Below, in pieces: positions 54,614 to 64,000 of a stretch of 64,000 nucleotides of DNA. The stretch is from Thalassospira profundimaris. Lineage in GTDB: Bacteria; Pseudomonadota; Alphaproteobacteria; Rhodospirillales; Thalassospiraceae. Below the pieces are notes generated by a model that worked only from the letters and a program-made list of their open reading frames with translations, searched no databases and was not told the origin of the DNA. Every line of letters begins with the position of its first letter. The stretch's first letter is position 1. Both the position numbers and the translations under genes were made by a program. The stretch is from NCBI RefSeq assembly GCF_003326795.1, contig NZ_JPWI01000001.1, forward strand, positions 558,001 through 622,000, given 5' to 3'.

Positions 54614-55090
54614 ATGAGCAAGACAGTCACTGTCAGCGATCAAACCGGGACCGAAGCCCTTGCCGCCCAACTTGCAGCCGTCGCCAAACCCGGCGATGTC
54701 ATCCTGATGCATGGCACATTGGGGATGGGGAAAAGTGCGTTTTGCCGGGCCTTTATCCGTGCGGTTGCCAATAACCCCCATGAAGAAGTCCCAAGCCCGA
54801 CCTTCACGCTGGTCCAGATTTACGAGCTTGATCGTCTGCCGGTCTGGCATTTTGATCTCTATCGCCTGTCCGATCCCGAAGAAATCCATGAACTGGATAT
54901 CGAGGATGCCTTTGCCGACGCCGTCAGCCTGATTGAATGGCCCGACCGGCTGGAATATCTGACCCCGGAAAACCGGCTTGATATTCATATCGAACCCGGA
55001 TCGAACCCTGATGGGCGGGTGTTTATCCTTGAGCCAAGCGGGGATGACTGGATTAAACGCATTGATCAGTTGTCAAGGGATCAGGCATGA
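54614..55090 (+). CDS. tsaE: tRNA t6A biosynthesis ATPase TsaE
   Basis: A 158-residue P-loop protein that powers the TsaBDE complex. Walker A is GTLGMGKSAFCRAF (about 34-47), EVPSPTFTLVQIYEL holds the switch region, WHFDLYRLSDPEEI the Walker B, and SLIEWPDRL the conserved Glu-Trp-Pro. Length is usual. It overlaps amgK by ATGA. It heads tsaE-amgK-murU-addB-addA, with tsaD located 20 kb away. Confidence 0.95.
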   Translation: MSKTVTVSDQTGTEALAAQLAAVAKPGDVILMHGTLGMGKSAFCRAFIRAVANNPHEEVPSPTFTLVQIYELDRLPVWHFDLYRLSDPEEIHELDIEDAFADAVSLIEWPDRLEYLTPENRLDIHIEPGSNPDGRVFILEPSGDDWIKRIDQLSRDQA

Positions 55091-56211
55091 GCCGCGCAAC
55101 CCCCGATCAGGAACGTCGCAATTTCGAACGCCAGGATTTTCTGGTGTCCTGTGGCTGGCAGAATGCACAGGTCTCGCCCCTTGTCGATGATGCGTCGGCG
55201 CGCAAATATTTCCGTCTTGAACGCCGTCATGACACGGCCCTTTTGATGGATTTCCCGCCATACGAGATTCATGTCGATCCGCACGGGATTTATGATGATC
55301 CCGAACGCCAGGCATCGGTTGCCCCGGTTCTTCACACAACGGCGCTGTTTGAACGTGCGGGCTGGCGGGTGCCGGAAATCCACGCCTCGGATGAAAAACG
55401 CGGTCTGGTCCTGATCGAGGATTTTGGTGATATCACCTTTACCCGTGCGCTTCAGGCGGGTGGCATCATGGATGGCACAGGTCAGGACGGGCTTTACCTG
55501 CGTGCGGTCGAACAACTGATCACCCTGCACCGGTTTTGTGATGAAGGCGGGATGGCGAATTGCGGGCTGGTGCAATATGGCCCGGATAATTTCCGCAAGA
55601 TGCTGGCCAGTTTCAAGAACGACTATTTGCCACTGATCATCGGTGACGAGGGCAAGCGTATTGCGGCGATTACGGCATTTGACCGGTTGCTTGATGAAGT
55701 GCTGCCAATGTGCTGGCAGGCGGGCGAGGTGATCATTCATCGCGATTATCATGTCGATAACCTGATGCTGGTTGAAAATGGCGATGGTGGGGATGATTGC
55801 GGCATCATTGATTTTCAGGACGCGGCAATTGCCACGCGGCCCTATGATCTGGTCTCGCTTCTGCGCGATGTCCGCCATGATATCGGCCCGGACCTTGAAG
55901 CCCGGATGAAGCAGTTCTATCTGGCGGCTTTCCCCGACATTGATCGTTCTGGATTCGAAATGTCTTATGTCGCGACCTCGATGGTGCGCAATTTCCGCAT
56001 TTTGGGCCGGTTCGGCTGGCTTGCGGTCAAGGCGGGGAAAACCCGTTATTTTGATTATATCCCGCGTTGCTGGGAATTAATCCTGCGCGGGGCAGCCGAT
56101 CATTTGCCCGCACTCGAAGAATGGGTGCAAACCCATATCCCCGATCCGGCGCGCAAGGCCCCAGATCTTGCAAAGACCACAACAGATTTAACCCGCGAGG
56201 CGCATTCATGA
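55087..56211 (+). CDS. amgK: MurNAc/GlcNAc kinase-like aminoglycoside phosphotransferase fold protein
   Basis: A 374-residue APH-fold kinase. It contains a small nucleotide lobe (SARKYFRLERRHDTALLMDF), the catalytic Brenner motif IIHRDYHVDNLML and the metal site CGIIDFQDAAIATRPYD. In Pseudomonas, AmgK phosphorylates MurNAc at C1 and MurU makes UDP-MurNAc; the gene here is followed directly by the MurU-like gene with an ATGA overlap. So a peptidoglycan-recycling bypass of fosfomycin-sensitive MurA is likely, by inference from the pair. C-terminus ends in a proline/lysine-rich helix. Confidence 0.88.
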   Translation: MSRATPDQERRNFERQDFLVSCGWQNAQVSPLVDDASARKYFRLERRHDTALLMDFPPYEIHVDPHGIYDDPERQASVAPVLHTTALFERAGWRVPEIHASDEKRGLVLIEDFGDITFTRALQAGGIMDGTGQDGLYLRAVEQLITLHRFCDEGGMANCGLVQYGPDNFRKMLASFKNDYLPLIIGDEGKRIAAITAFDRLLDEVLPMCWQAGEVIIHRDYHVDNLMLVENGDGGDDCGIIDFQDAAIATRPYDLVSLLRDVRHDIGPDLEARMKQFYLAAFPDIDRSGFEMSYVATSMVRNFRILGRFGWLAVKAGKTRYFDYIPRCWELILRGAADHLPALEEWVQTHIPDPARKAPDLAKTTTDLTREAHS

Positions 56212-56969
56212 CCGGCACCCCAAAAAGCGCACAGGCAATGGTACTGGCCGCCGGACTTGGCAAACGGATGCGCCCGATTACCGATAATATGCCCAAACCA
56301 CTGGTGCCGGTGGCGGGCAAGCCGATGCTTGATCATGTGCTTGATAAGCTTGCCGCGTCCGGATTTGATCAGGCGGTAGTGAATTGTCATTACCTTGGCC
56401 AGATGATTGTCGATCACGTCGCGACACGGGCAGCACCCATGGTCATCACATCGCCCGAAGCCGACCTTCTGGAAACCGGCGGCGGGGTCAAAAAGGCCCT
56501 GCCGATGCTGGACCGTGATGCCATCCTGATTGCCAATGCCGATGTCTTCTGGACCGAGGGGCGGGATGCCTTGTTTGATCGTATGATCAGCGCCTTTGAT
56601 CCCGACCATATGGATGCGCTTCTGGCAATTCATCCGGTGGCGGACGGGTATGGCTATGACGGTGCTGGTGATTTCTTTTGGCAAGTCGACGGGCGGTTGA
56701 AACGTCGCGGGGAAGCAGCAAGCGCGCCCTATTTCTTTACCGGCGTGCAGGTCCTGTCGCCGCGTCTGTTTGAAAACACGCCCGACGGGGCCTTTTCGCT
56801 GAATGTTATCTATGACAAGGCGCTGGCGTGCGGGCGGTGTTACGGGCTTGTCCATGATGGCGGGTATTTCCATATCGGCACGCCCGAAGCGGTTTCGGAA
56901 TCCGAACCGGTGATAGCCAAGGCGCTTGAAATTGAGCGCAGCAAACAAGCCACATCCGGGGGCAAGTAA
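56208..56969 (+). CDS. murU: MurNAc-1-phosphate uridylyltransferase-like nucleotidyltransferase
   Basis: A 253-residue nucleotidyltransferase. Its start, ATG 56208, lies in the stop overlap of amgK. The N-terminal pyrophosphorylase loop AMVLAAGLGKRMRPITDNMP with KPLVPVAGKPMLDHV is followed by ETGGGVKKALPMLD, the metal Asp in IANADVFW and YFFTGVQVLSPRLF. It matches MurU, which makes UDP-MurNAc from MurNAc-1-phosphate. The stop TAA overlaps the addB ATG (TAATG). Confidence 0.88.
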   Translation: MTGTPKSAQAMVLAAGLGKRMRPITDNMPKPLVPVAGKPMLDHVLDKLAASGFDQAVVNCHYLGQMIVDHVATRAAPMVITSPEADLLETGGGVKKALPMLDRDAILIANADVFWTEGRDALFDRMISAFDPDHMDALLAIHPVADGYGYDGAGDFFWQVDGRLKRRGEAASAPYFFTGVQVLSPRLFENTPDGAFSLNVIYDKALACGRCYGLVHDGGYFHIGTPEAVSESEPVIAKALEIERSKQATSGGK

Positions 56970-59900
56970 TGGCGGACCTGTTTGATTACATGGACGCACC
57001 GGAATATCCCGACGATGGCGCGGACCCGTTTGGCGTCCAAGATGCGCTCCGTCAAAATCTGTTCTTTATCCCGCCTGGCGAAGCCTTTGCCGATCTGATT
57101 GCCAAACAGCTGATGGCTGAAACGGCTGATCAGCCTGATGCGTTGCCTGATTATGTTTTGATGGTGCCCAACCGTCGTTCGGCCAAGGTCATGCGCGATG
57201 CCTTCCTGCGGCAATCAAACGGGGCGGTCACGTTGCTTCCGACCATCCGGCCACTTGGCGAGGCGGATGAGGATGAACTGGCGATCTATGGCGCGGGTGG
57301 GGAGCAGGCGGCTCTTGACCTCCAACCTGCCATTCCGGATCTGCAACGAAAACTGCTTTTGACTCGTTTGATCATGAACCGGCCCGATCATCGCGGTGAA
57401 AAACCGACCGCCGATCAGGCAGCCCGGTTGGCAGGCGAGCTTGCTCGTTTTCTCGATCAGGTACAGACGGAAAACTGTGCCTTTGATGACCTCGAAGGAC
57501 TGGTGCCCGAAGAATTCGCCGAACACTGGCAACTGACCCTTGAGTTCCTGCAAATCCTGACCCTGCACTGGCCGGGTATTCTGGCGTCACAGGATGTTAG
57601 TGACCGGGCGATGCGTCGAAATGCCCTGATCAAGGCGCAGATTGATCTTTGGGCGGCCAATCCGCCGCAAACTCCGGTGCTGATTGTCGGGTCGACCGGT
57701 CCGTTCCCGGCATTGCGCGATTTGATGCGTGCGGTTCTCGGGATGCCGATGGGGCGGGTGGTTCTGCCCGGCCTGATGAAGGGACTTACGCACGAAGACT
57801 GGGCCGCCATCCGCGAAGACGCCACCCATCCGCAGCATTTGCTGGGCAAGACATTGCGCCATATCGGACGACACGCCGACAGTGTTCTGCTTTGGCCGGC
57901 TGTGACAGATGAAACCGAGGCCACCATCGAACGCCGCCGTTTGGCCCGCGAAGCCCTGCGTCCGGCCAAAACCACGCATCACTGGCGTCATATTACGGGC
58001 TTTGGCCCGGATGTACTGGATGGTGTGTTGCGCGTGGACTGTTCGGGTGCCCGTGAAGAGGCAACCACAATCGCCCTTATGATGCGCGAGGCCCTTGAAC
58101 ATCCGGGCAAGACCTGTGCGCTGGTAACCCCGGATCGTGGTTTGGCGCGCCGTGTCGCGACCGAGCTTCGGCGGTGGGAAGTTGAAATTGATGACTCGGC
58201 GGGTATCCCGCTCCATGACACGGCGCCTGCCATTTATCTGCGTCTTGTCGTGCGTGCGGTTCAGGAAGAATTCGCACCGGTTCCGTTGCTGGAATTGCTG
58301 AAACACCCATTGTCGGCCGCGGGTCTGTCGCCAGAAACCTTCCGTGTTCTGACCCGGCTTCTGGAAAAAGAGGTCTTGCGTGGGGCGCGTCCGGGACCCG
58401 GACTGGATGGTTTGCAAACCGCCCTTGATGGCTGGCGTGACGAGGGGATCGAACGCCTGACAGCAAGCGGGTCGGAAAGTGCACCCGCCCGAATTGAACG
58501 TCTGCGCGATGATCATGATCGGCTATCTGATCTGGTGGCGCGTTGTGCGGCCTGTCTTGAAAGTCTTTCGGACCTGAATGCGGACAAGGCCCTGTCACCG
58601 GTTCATGCCCTGCGCTGCCATATCACGGCTGCCGAGGCATTGGCGGCAAGCGACACCCAATCCGGTGCAGATCGTCTGTGGCGTGGCGAAGCGGGCGAGG
58701 CACTGGCGGATTTCGTCCATGAATTGCTTAATGCGCTTGGCGAGTTCGTGCCGATGCCTGGCAATCGTTATGGCGCGTTTCTTGATGCATTGATGGCTGA
58801 TCGCGCGGTACGCCCGCGTTATGGCAAACATCCGCGCCTGTTTATCTGGGGAACGGTCGAAGCCCAGATGCAGCAGGCCGATCTGACCATTCTGGGCGGC
58901 CTGAATGAAGGTGTCTGGCCACCCGAAGCCGGTGCCGATCCATGGATGAGCCGCCCCATGCGGACCAAATTCGGCCTGCCCGCCCCCGAACACCGGGTCG
59001 GGCAATCGGCCCATGATTTCCAGCAGCTGTTCTGTTCGCCCGATGTGGTGATGACCCGCGCATTGCGTATCGAAGGCACGCCGACCGTGCCGTCACGGTG
59101 GTTGTTACGGATTGAAAACATTCTTCGGAAATCGGGCGTTTTGATGGAAAAACCCGATGCGAGCGACTGGCGTGCCTTGGCCGAGACCCTTGATGAGCCG
59201 ACCGATGACATGAAAATCCGGATCGGACGACCAGCACCCAAGCCACCTGTTTCTGCCCGTCCGCAACGCCTGTCGGTGACCCAGATCGAAACATGGATGC
59301 GTGACCCCTATGCGATTTATGCCCGTCATATTCTGGGCCTGCGCAAGCTTGACGGGGTGGATGAAGATCCCGGTGCGGCCGATTACGGTAATCTGATCCA
59401 TGATGCACTGGATCAGTTCATTGCGCGTCATCCCGATCATCTGCCGCCCGATGGGGAACATGAATTGCTGATCATCGGGCGCGAAGTCTTCAAGCCGCTG
59501 GCAGCCCGTCCGGGGCTTTGGGCATTCTGGTGGCCACGTTTTGAACGTATCGCCAAATGGTTTATCCAGACCGAAGCCACAAGGCGCGATGCGGTGCGCA
59601 GGTCCTATACTGAACAGGCAGGCACCCTTGATACCAGCAGTGGTTTTCAGGTCTATGCTCGTGCCGACCGCATTGATCAGCTTCGCGATGGCGGGATTGC
59701 GATCATTGACTATAAAACCGGTGCGCCGCCCAGTCAGGGTGACGTTGCCAATGGCTTTGCCCCGCAATTGCCACTTGAGGCCGCCATTGCCGAAAAGGGT
59801 GGCTTTGGCGATGTGCCGGCCGGACCGCCGGCCAGCATGGCATTCTGGAAGCTGTCCGGCGGTGATCCGGCCGGCGAGATTGTCGAGATCAATACAGTAC

Positions 59901-60130
59901 GCATGAAAACCACCCCGGCGGCACTGGCCCATGAGGCGATTGACGGGGTGAATGGTCTGGCGGCGGCCTTCGCCGATCCCGATACGCCGTACCTCAGCGT
60001 GCCGCATCCCGACCACGCGCCGAAATATTCGGATTATGTGCATCTGTCGCGCCTGCGGGAATGGATGGGCAGCGAAGATGCCGATGAAACTGATGATATG
60101 CATGATGCTGGGGAAGGGGATCCGTCATGA
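56969..60130 (+). CDS. addB: Double-strand break repair protein AddB
   Basis: A 1053-residue subunit of the AddAB helicase-nuclease. The N-terminal helicase-like part (to about 760) lacks a functional Walker A, as expected in this branch. The C-terminal PD-(D/E)xK nuclease has IAIIDYKTGAPP at about 908-919. The Fe-S cluster cysteine normally in a CPF/CPY box is Asp here (WMRDPYAIYARHILG), and no cysteine occurs in the last ~280 residues, so the cluster is absent. It starts in the TAATG overlap with murU and overlaps addA by ATGA. Confidence 0.94.
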   Translation: MADLFDYMDAPEYPDDGADPFGVQDALRQNLFFIPPGEAFADLIAKQLMAETADQPDALPDYVLMVPNRRSAKVMRDAFLRQSNGAVTLLPTIRPLGEADEDELAIYGAGGEQAALDLQPAIPDLQRKLLLTRLIMNRPDHRGEKPTADQAARLAGELARFLDQVQTENCAFDDLEGLVPEEFAEHWQLTLEFLQILTLHWPGILASQDVSDRAMRRNALIKAQIDLWAANPPQTPVLIVGSTGPFPALRDLMRAVLGMPMGRVVLPGLMKGLTHEDWAAIREDATHPQHLLGKTLRHIGRHADSVLLWPAVTDETEATIERRRLAREALRPAKTTHHWRHITGFGPDVLDGVLRVDCSGAREEATTIALMMREALEHPGKTCALVTPDRGLARRVATELRRWEVEIDDSAGIPLHDTAPAIYLRLVVRAVQEEFAPVPLLELLKHPLSAAGLSPETFRVLTRLLEKEVLRGARPGPGLDGLQTALDGWRDEGIERLTASGSESAPARIERLRDDHDRLSDLVARCAACLESLSDLNADKALSPVHALRCHITAAEALAASDTQSGADRLWRGEAGEALADFVHELLNALGEFVPMPGNRYGAFLDALMADRAVRPRYGKHPRLFIWGTVEAQMQQADLTILGGLNEGVWPPEAGADPWMSRPMRTKFGLPAPEHRVGQSAHDFQQLFCSPDVVMTRALRIEGTPTVPSRWLLRIENILRKSGVLMEKPDASDWRALAETLDEPTDDMKIRIGRPAPKPPVSARPQRLSVTQIETWMRDPYAIYARHILGLRKLDGVDEDPGAADYGNLIHDALDQFIARHPDHLPPDGEHELLIIGREVFKPLAARPGLWAFWWPRFERIAKWFIQTEATRRDAVRRSYTEQAGTLDTSSGFQVYARADRIDQLRDGGIAIIDYKTGAPPSQGDVANGFAPQLPLEAAIAEKGGFGDVPAGPPASMAFWKLSGGDPAGEIVEINTVRMKTTPAALAHEAIDGVNGLAAAFADPDTPYLSVPHPDHAPKYSDYVHLSRLREWMGSEDADETDDMHDAGEGDPS

Positions 60131-63100
60131 CCGAAATGCGCGGTACTGATCCCAATATCCTGCAACGCGACGCATCTGATCCCAATGCATCGGTTTGGGT
60201 GTCGGCGTCGGCGGGTGCGGGCAAGACCAAGGTGCTTTCGGACCGGGTGTTGCGTTTGATGCTTTCGGGCACCGAACCCCACCGGATTTTGTGTCTGACC
60301 TTTACCAAGGCCGCCGCGGCCGAGATGGCCAACCGTGTCAATGAACGGCTGGGCCGTTGGGCGACGATGGAAGATCGCGAACTTCATGACGATCTTGCCA
60401 ATCTCGCCGGGGCATCGCCCGGTTCAGATGAAACCATTCGTGCGCGTCAGCTCTTTGCCCGCGTTCTGGATGCGCCGGGCGGGATGAAAATCCAGACCAT
60501 CCACGCGTTCTGTCAGTCGCTGTTGCGTCGTTTTCCGCTCGAAGCGGGGCTTGCCCCGCATTTCGAAATCATGGATGACCGCACAGCGGCCGAAACCATG
60601 GCCGATGTGCAGGAAGAAGTTCTGGCCTTTGCCCGAACCGGGCGCGATGAAGATCTGGCCAAGGCGCTGTCGGTGGTGACCGGTCAGGTGCGCGAAGGTG
60701 CCTTTGGTGAAGTGATGGGCGAACTGGCCCGTGAACGCGGGCGTCTTAAACGGATGCTGGCCAATCTGGGCGGCGCAAACCGGATGCGCGATGCGGTCTA
60801 TAAGGCGCTTGGCGTGCCGGTCGGATTGAGCGAGGAAGCGATTCTTGCCAAGGCGCTGTCTGATGATGCCTTTGATCGCGATGGTCTGATGCGCGGTCTT
60901 GCCGCGCTTGAAGCCGGAACCAAAACCGATCAGGCCCGTGTGCCTGCGCTCGCGCAGTTTCTGGAAAAAACCACGGTCGAAGACCGGCTTGCGGTGTTTA
61001 GTGATTATCGCAGCGTGTTCTTCACTACCGCGGGCGAACCGCGCGCCAAACTGATCACCAAGACAGCGGCTGAAAATCATCCGATGGGGGCTGATGCACT
61101 TGAACAGGAATGCGCACGTCTGATCGAAATTGACCGTCAACGCAAGGCCGCGGCCATGGCAGGCGCGACATCGGCCCTGATCACCATCGGCAATGCGATG
61201 CTTGATCGCTATGCCACCAAAAAGGCGCTTCATGCCCGTCTTGATTATGATGACCTGATCCTGACCAGTCTGGGACTGCTTGAACAGCACAGTAAAATGG
61301 CCAGTTGGGTGTTGTTCAAACTCGACGAAGGCCTTGATCACATCCTGATTGACGAGGCGCAGGATACCAACCCGGAGCAGTGGAAAGTCGTCAGTATTCT
61401 GGCAGATGTTTTCTTTGAAGATGCTGCGCGTCACGCCGAAAAACCGCGCACTATCTTTGCCGTTGGGGATACGAAACAATCTATTTACAGCTTCCAGCGC
61501 GCTGATCCGGAAAAGTTCGCCGAAATGCGTCGTTATTTCCGGGAGCGGGCAACTGAAATCGCCGCCGTTTGGCGCGAAGTTCCAATGAATATCTCGTTCC
61601 GTTCTACCGATGCGGTGTTGGGCACGGTCGACCGTGTCTTTGCCGGACCGGTGGCAAGGCAGGGCGTTGGCGATGATGGTGCGGATGTCGCCCATAGTCC
61701 GTTTCGTGTCGGGCAGGCCGGCCGGATTGAGCTTTGGCCCGCCGTGGAACCACAGGAACGTGCATCCGAAGACCCCTGGACGCCACCAACCCGGATCGTG
61801 CGTCTCGAAGACCCGGAAATCCGTCTGGCGCGGGTGATTGCTGGGCGTATTCGTCATGCGATTGATGAAAAGGAAATCCTGACATCGCGTGGTCGCCCGG
61901 TGAGGGCGGGCGATTTCATGATCCTGGTGCGCCGTCGTACTGCCTTCGTTGACGAGGTCGTCAAGGCGCTTAAGGAGCGCAACGTTCCGGTCGCAGGTGT
62001 CGACCGTATGCAGATCACCGATCAGCTTGCAGTGATGGACCTTGTGGCATTTGGCCGCTTCCTGTTGATGCCCGAAGATGATCTGACATTGGCGGAATTG
62101 CTTAAAAGTCCGCTGGTCGGGCTTGATGATGATCAGTTGTTTGAAATCGCCCATAACCGTCCCAGAACCCTTTGGCATGCGTTGCGTGAAAAGGCAGGCG
62201 CGGTGGATGAGGGTTCAATCTTTGCCCGTGCTTACGCGTTTCTGTTCAAATGGCTTGGCCGGGTGGATTACGAGCGCCCGTTTGAGCTTTATGCCGAATT
62301 GCTGGGTGGTCGTGGCGAGGATGCGCGCGGTGCCCGTGCCCGTCTGGTCGGGCGTTTGGGGATCGAGGCCAATGACCCGATTGACGAATTCCTGAACCTT
62401 GCCATGGGCTATGAGGCCGATCATGCCCCGACCTTGCAAGGTTTCCTGCACTGGCTGATGGCCGGTGATGCGGAAATCAAGCGTGACCTTGAACAAAGCG
62501 GACGTGATGAAGTCCGCATCATGACGGTGCATGGGGCAAAGGGCCTTCAGGCGCCGATTGTGTTCCTGCCCGATACCATGCAGGTCCCGACACAGGCCCC
62601 GAACCTGTTCTGGCAGGAAGACAAGAATCTGATGTTCTGGTTGCCGCGCGTGGCACTGGAAACCGATGTAGTGTCACGTCTGCGCGATGCCATCGCGGTC
62701 AAGCGCGATCAGGAATATAACCGCCTGCTCTATGTCGCCCTGACCCGTGCGGAAGATCGGCTTTATATCTGTGGCTGGCAAGGACGGCGCAAGGCACCCG
62801 AACATTGCTGGTACAATCTGTGCCAGCAGGCGATGGAAGGCTACGCCAAACCCGCCCGGATTGATCTGGCAACCTATTCAGGGTCTGGTTGGGACGGGGA
62901 AGGCTGGATTTGGGAAACCGATCAGTCCGAGCTGCCAAAGCCGGATAAAGTCGATATCGTTTCGGATAGTCAACAAAAACTCAGGCGCAGCCTGATCCGC
63001 AATATTGCCCCCGAAGAGGCCTTTCCGCCCAAACCACTGGCACCAAGTCGCCCGCTTGAGGAAGAACCCGCTGTTCAATCGCCATTGGGCGGGGATCAGG

Positions 63101-63591
63101 GGCAAAGCTTCAAGCGTGGAATTTTAATTCACAAGCTTCTGGAATTGTTGCCAGACTTGCCCATTGATGCGCGCCGTATAGCTGCGGAGCGTTTTTTGGC
63201 CCAACCCGTTCACGCACTTGAAGCCGATCAGCAAGCCGAGATTGCCGATGAAACCATCGCCATTTTCAACAATCCGGACTTCGCCCCGGTCTTTGCATCC
63301 GGATCACGGGCCGAGGTGCCACTGGTCGGGATTGTCGGCGGGGATGTTGTTTCAGCCCAGATTGACCGGCTTGTCGTGCGGGATGATGATGTGATGATTG
63401 TGGATTATAAAACCAATCGTCCGCCGCCGCGTGATGTCGAAGGAACGCCACGCGCCTATCGTCGACAGATGTCGATTTACCGTGCGGCACTGGCGCAAAT
63501 GTATCCGGGAAAAAAGGTGCGTTGTTTCATTCTTTGGACAAACGGACCATGGATGGTCGAACTTCCCGATCATATTCTGACATTTAGCTAA
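60127..63591 (+). CDS. addA: Double-strand break repair helicase AddA
   Basis: A 1154-residue UvrD-like helicase/nuclease. Walker A is SASAGAGKTKVLSDR (26-40), Walker B lies in HILIDEAQDTNPEQWK, motif III-IV in AVGDTKQSIYSFQRADPEKF, motif V in VRIMTVHGAKGLQAPIVFLP and motif VI in RLLYVALTRAEDRLYICG. The C-terminal nuclease has MIVDYKTNRPP at about 1090. With AddB it processes double-strand breaks to load RecA, the RecBCD equivalent in this lineage. It is followed by trxA after 162 bases. Confidence 0.96.
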   Translation: MTEMRGTDPNILQRDASDPNASVWVSASAGAGKTKVLSDRVLRLMLSGTEPHRILCLTFTKAAAAEMANRVNERLGRWATMEDRELHDDLANLAGASPGSDETIRARQLFARVLDAPGGMKIQTIHAFCQSLLRRFPLEAGLAPHFEIMDDRTAAETMADVQEEVLAFARTGRDEDLAKALSVVTGQVREGAFGEVMGELARERGRLKRMLANLGGANRMRDAVYKALGVPVGLSEEAILAKALSDDAFDRDGLMRGLAALEAGTKTDQARVPALAQFLEKTTVEDRLAVFSDYRSVFFTTAGEPRAKLITKTAAENHPMGADALEQECARLIEIDRQRKAAAMAGATSALITIGNAMLDRYATKKALHARLDYDDLILTSLGLLEQHSKMASWVLFKLDEGLDHILIDEAQDTNPEQWKVVSILADVFFEDAARHAEKPRTIFAVGDTKQSIYSFQRADPEKFAEMRRYFRERATEIAAVWREVPMNISFRSTDAVLGTVDRVFAGPVARQGVGDDGADVAHSPFRVGQAGRIELWPAVEPQERASEDPWTPPTRIVRLEDPEIRLARVIAGRIRHAIDEKEILTSRGRPVRAGDFMILVRRRTAFVDEVVKALKERNVPVAGVDRMQITDQLAVMDLVAFGRFLLMPEDDLTLAELLKSPLVGLDDDQLFEIAHNRPRTLWHALREKAGAVDEGSIFARAYAFLFKWLGRVDYERPFELYAELLGGRGEDARGARARLVGRLGIEANDPIDEFLNLAMGYEADHAPTLQGFLHWLMAGDAEIKRDLEQSGRDEVRIMTVHGAKGLQAPIVFLPDTMQVPTQAPNLFWQEDKNLMFWLPRVALETDVVSRLRDAIAVKRDQEYNRLLYVALTRAEDRLYICGWQGRRKAPEHCWYNLCQQAMEGYAKPARIDLATYSGSGWDGEGWIWETDQSELPKPDKVDIVSDSQQKLRRSLIRNIAPEEAFPPKPLAPSRPLEEEPAVQSPLGGDQGQSFKRGILIHKLLELLPDLPIDARRIAAERFLAQPVHALEADQQAEIADETIAIFNNPDFAPVFASGSRAEVPLVGIVGGDVVSAQIDRLVVRDDDVMIVDYKTNRPPPRDVEGTPRAYRRQMSIYRAALAQMYPGKKVRCFILWTNGPWMVELPDHILTFS

Positions 63592-63753
63592 TCTAATCGA
63601 CTCTGCAGAACACAAGGCATAGCGCGGGTGACATGACCGCTGATCACCCAATGCGCTTGACGTTTGCATTCGTGCTGCCTACCTTGGCCTCATACAGCGG
63701 ATCGAGGTTAACGGGGAATACCCCTTGCCTCGTAACAACTAGGATCTGAAAGT

Positions 63754-64000
63754 ATGACCACGATTAAAGTTTCCGACGGTTCGTTCGATTCCGACGTTCT
63801 GGGTTCCAACGACCCGGTATTGGTCGATTTCTGGGCTGAATGGTGCGGTCCGTGTAAACAGATTGCGCCGTATCTCGATGAAATCGCCGGTGAACTGGGC
63901 GGCAAGCTCAAGATCGCCAAGGTGAATATCGACGAAAACCCGAACACCCCGGCGAAATACGGTGTTCGTGGCATCCCGACCCTGATGATCTTCAAGGGCG
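63754..64000 (+). CDS. trxA: Thioredoxin, truncated by the window edge
   Basis: The first 82 residues of thioredoxin. The active site is [10 protein letters not shown] (CGPC), preceded by [10 protein letters not shown], and followed by [20 protein letters not shown] with the cis-Pro in GIPT. The rest lies beyond base 64000. AGGAT is upstream of the ATG. The addA-trxA order is common in alphaproteobacteria. Confidence 0.95.
   Translation, partial: MTTIKVSDGSFDSDVLGSNDPVLVDFWAEWCGPCKQIAPYLDEIAGELGGKLKIAKVNIDENPNTPAKYGVRGIPTLMIFKG

Overview
The window is a chromosomal segment of an alphaproteobacterium, most likely a marine Rhodospirillales member close to Thalassospira. This placement is my inference. 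It rests on moderate GC content and on family-typical gene orders: hemC-hemD-mic60-hemY divergent from tsaD-gpsA; tsaE-amgK-murU-addB-addA-trxA; and an SDHAF4/DUF1674 protein. Coding density is high. I see no insertion sequence, prophage, CRISPR array, rRNA or tRNA, and codon use looks uniform.

Layout: 1-1.6 kb holds the end of a LysE-type exporter and a CynX-like MFS transporter. 1.65-8.0 kb is a complete heme-uptake locus (hemP, TonB-dependent receptor, hmuSTUV). 8.0-13.4 kb has a LysR regulator divergent from an FAD oxidoreductase, a class III aminotransferase and an ALDH7-type dehydrogenase, probably lysine/pipecolate/aminoadipate catabolism. 13.7-16.9 kb has Fe superoxide dismutase, a small exported protein and thiM-thiE behind a TPP riboswitch. 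17-22.2 kb has tex, an SDHAF4 homologue, rpe and rsmB. 22.4-25.5 kb is a WbpL/WbpM-like pair for surface glycan initiation. 25.7-27.1 kb is a 2-oxoadipate dioxygenase (HglS family), which joins logically to the ALDH7 locus. 27.4-29.0 kb is purH. 29.1-33.7 kb is hemC-hemD-mic60-hemY on the minus strand. 34.0-37.3 kb is tsaD-gpsA-yciI-EVE-Rieske.

37.3-40.4 kb has an ABHD10-like hydrolase divergent from two glycosyltransferases (GT4, GT9). 40.6-47.2 kb is infC, a single-domain response regulator, an AEC transporter on the opposite strand, then rpmI-rplT-pheS-pheT. 47.3-50 kb has an acidic lipoprotein and an orphan membrane histidine kinase. 50.5-54.4 kb has lepA, a UPF0303 protein, a GFA-family protein and a thioredoxin-reductase-like ferredoxin-NADP reductase. 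54.6-64 kb is tsaE-amgK-murU-addB-addA-trxA, cut by the window edge.

Themes: iron/heme appears twice (uptake at the start, tetrapyrrole synthesis in the middle); lysine carbon can be traced through two separated loci to 2-hydroxyglutarate; cell-envelope sugars are handled by four glycan genes plus the MurNAc-recycling pair. The points most worth a second look are the probable ATA start of infC with a structured leader, the split lysine pathway, the mic60-hem linkage, and several unusual hairpins. I did not find a convincing entirely new multi-gene system.
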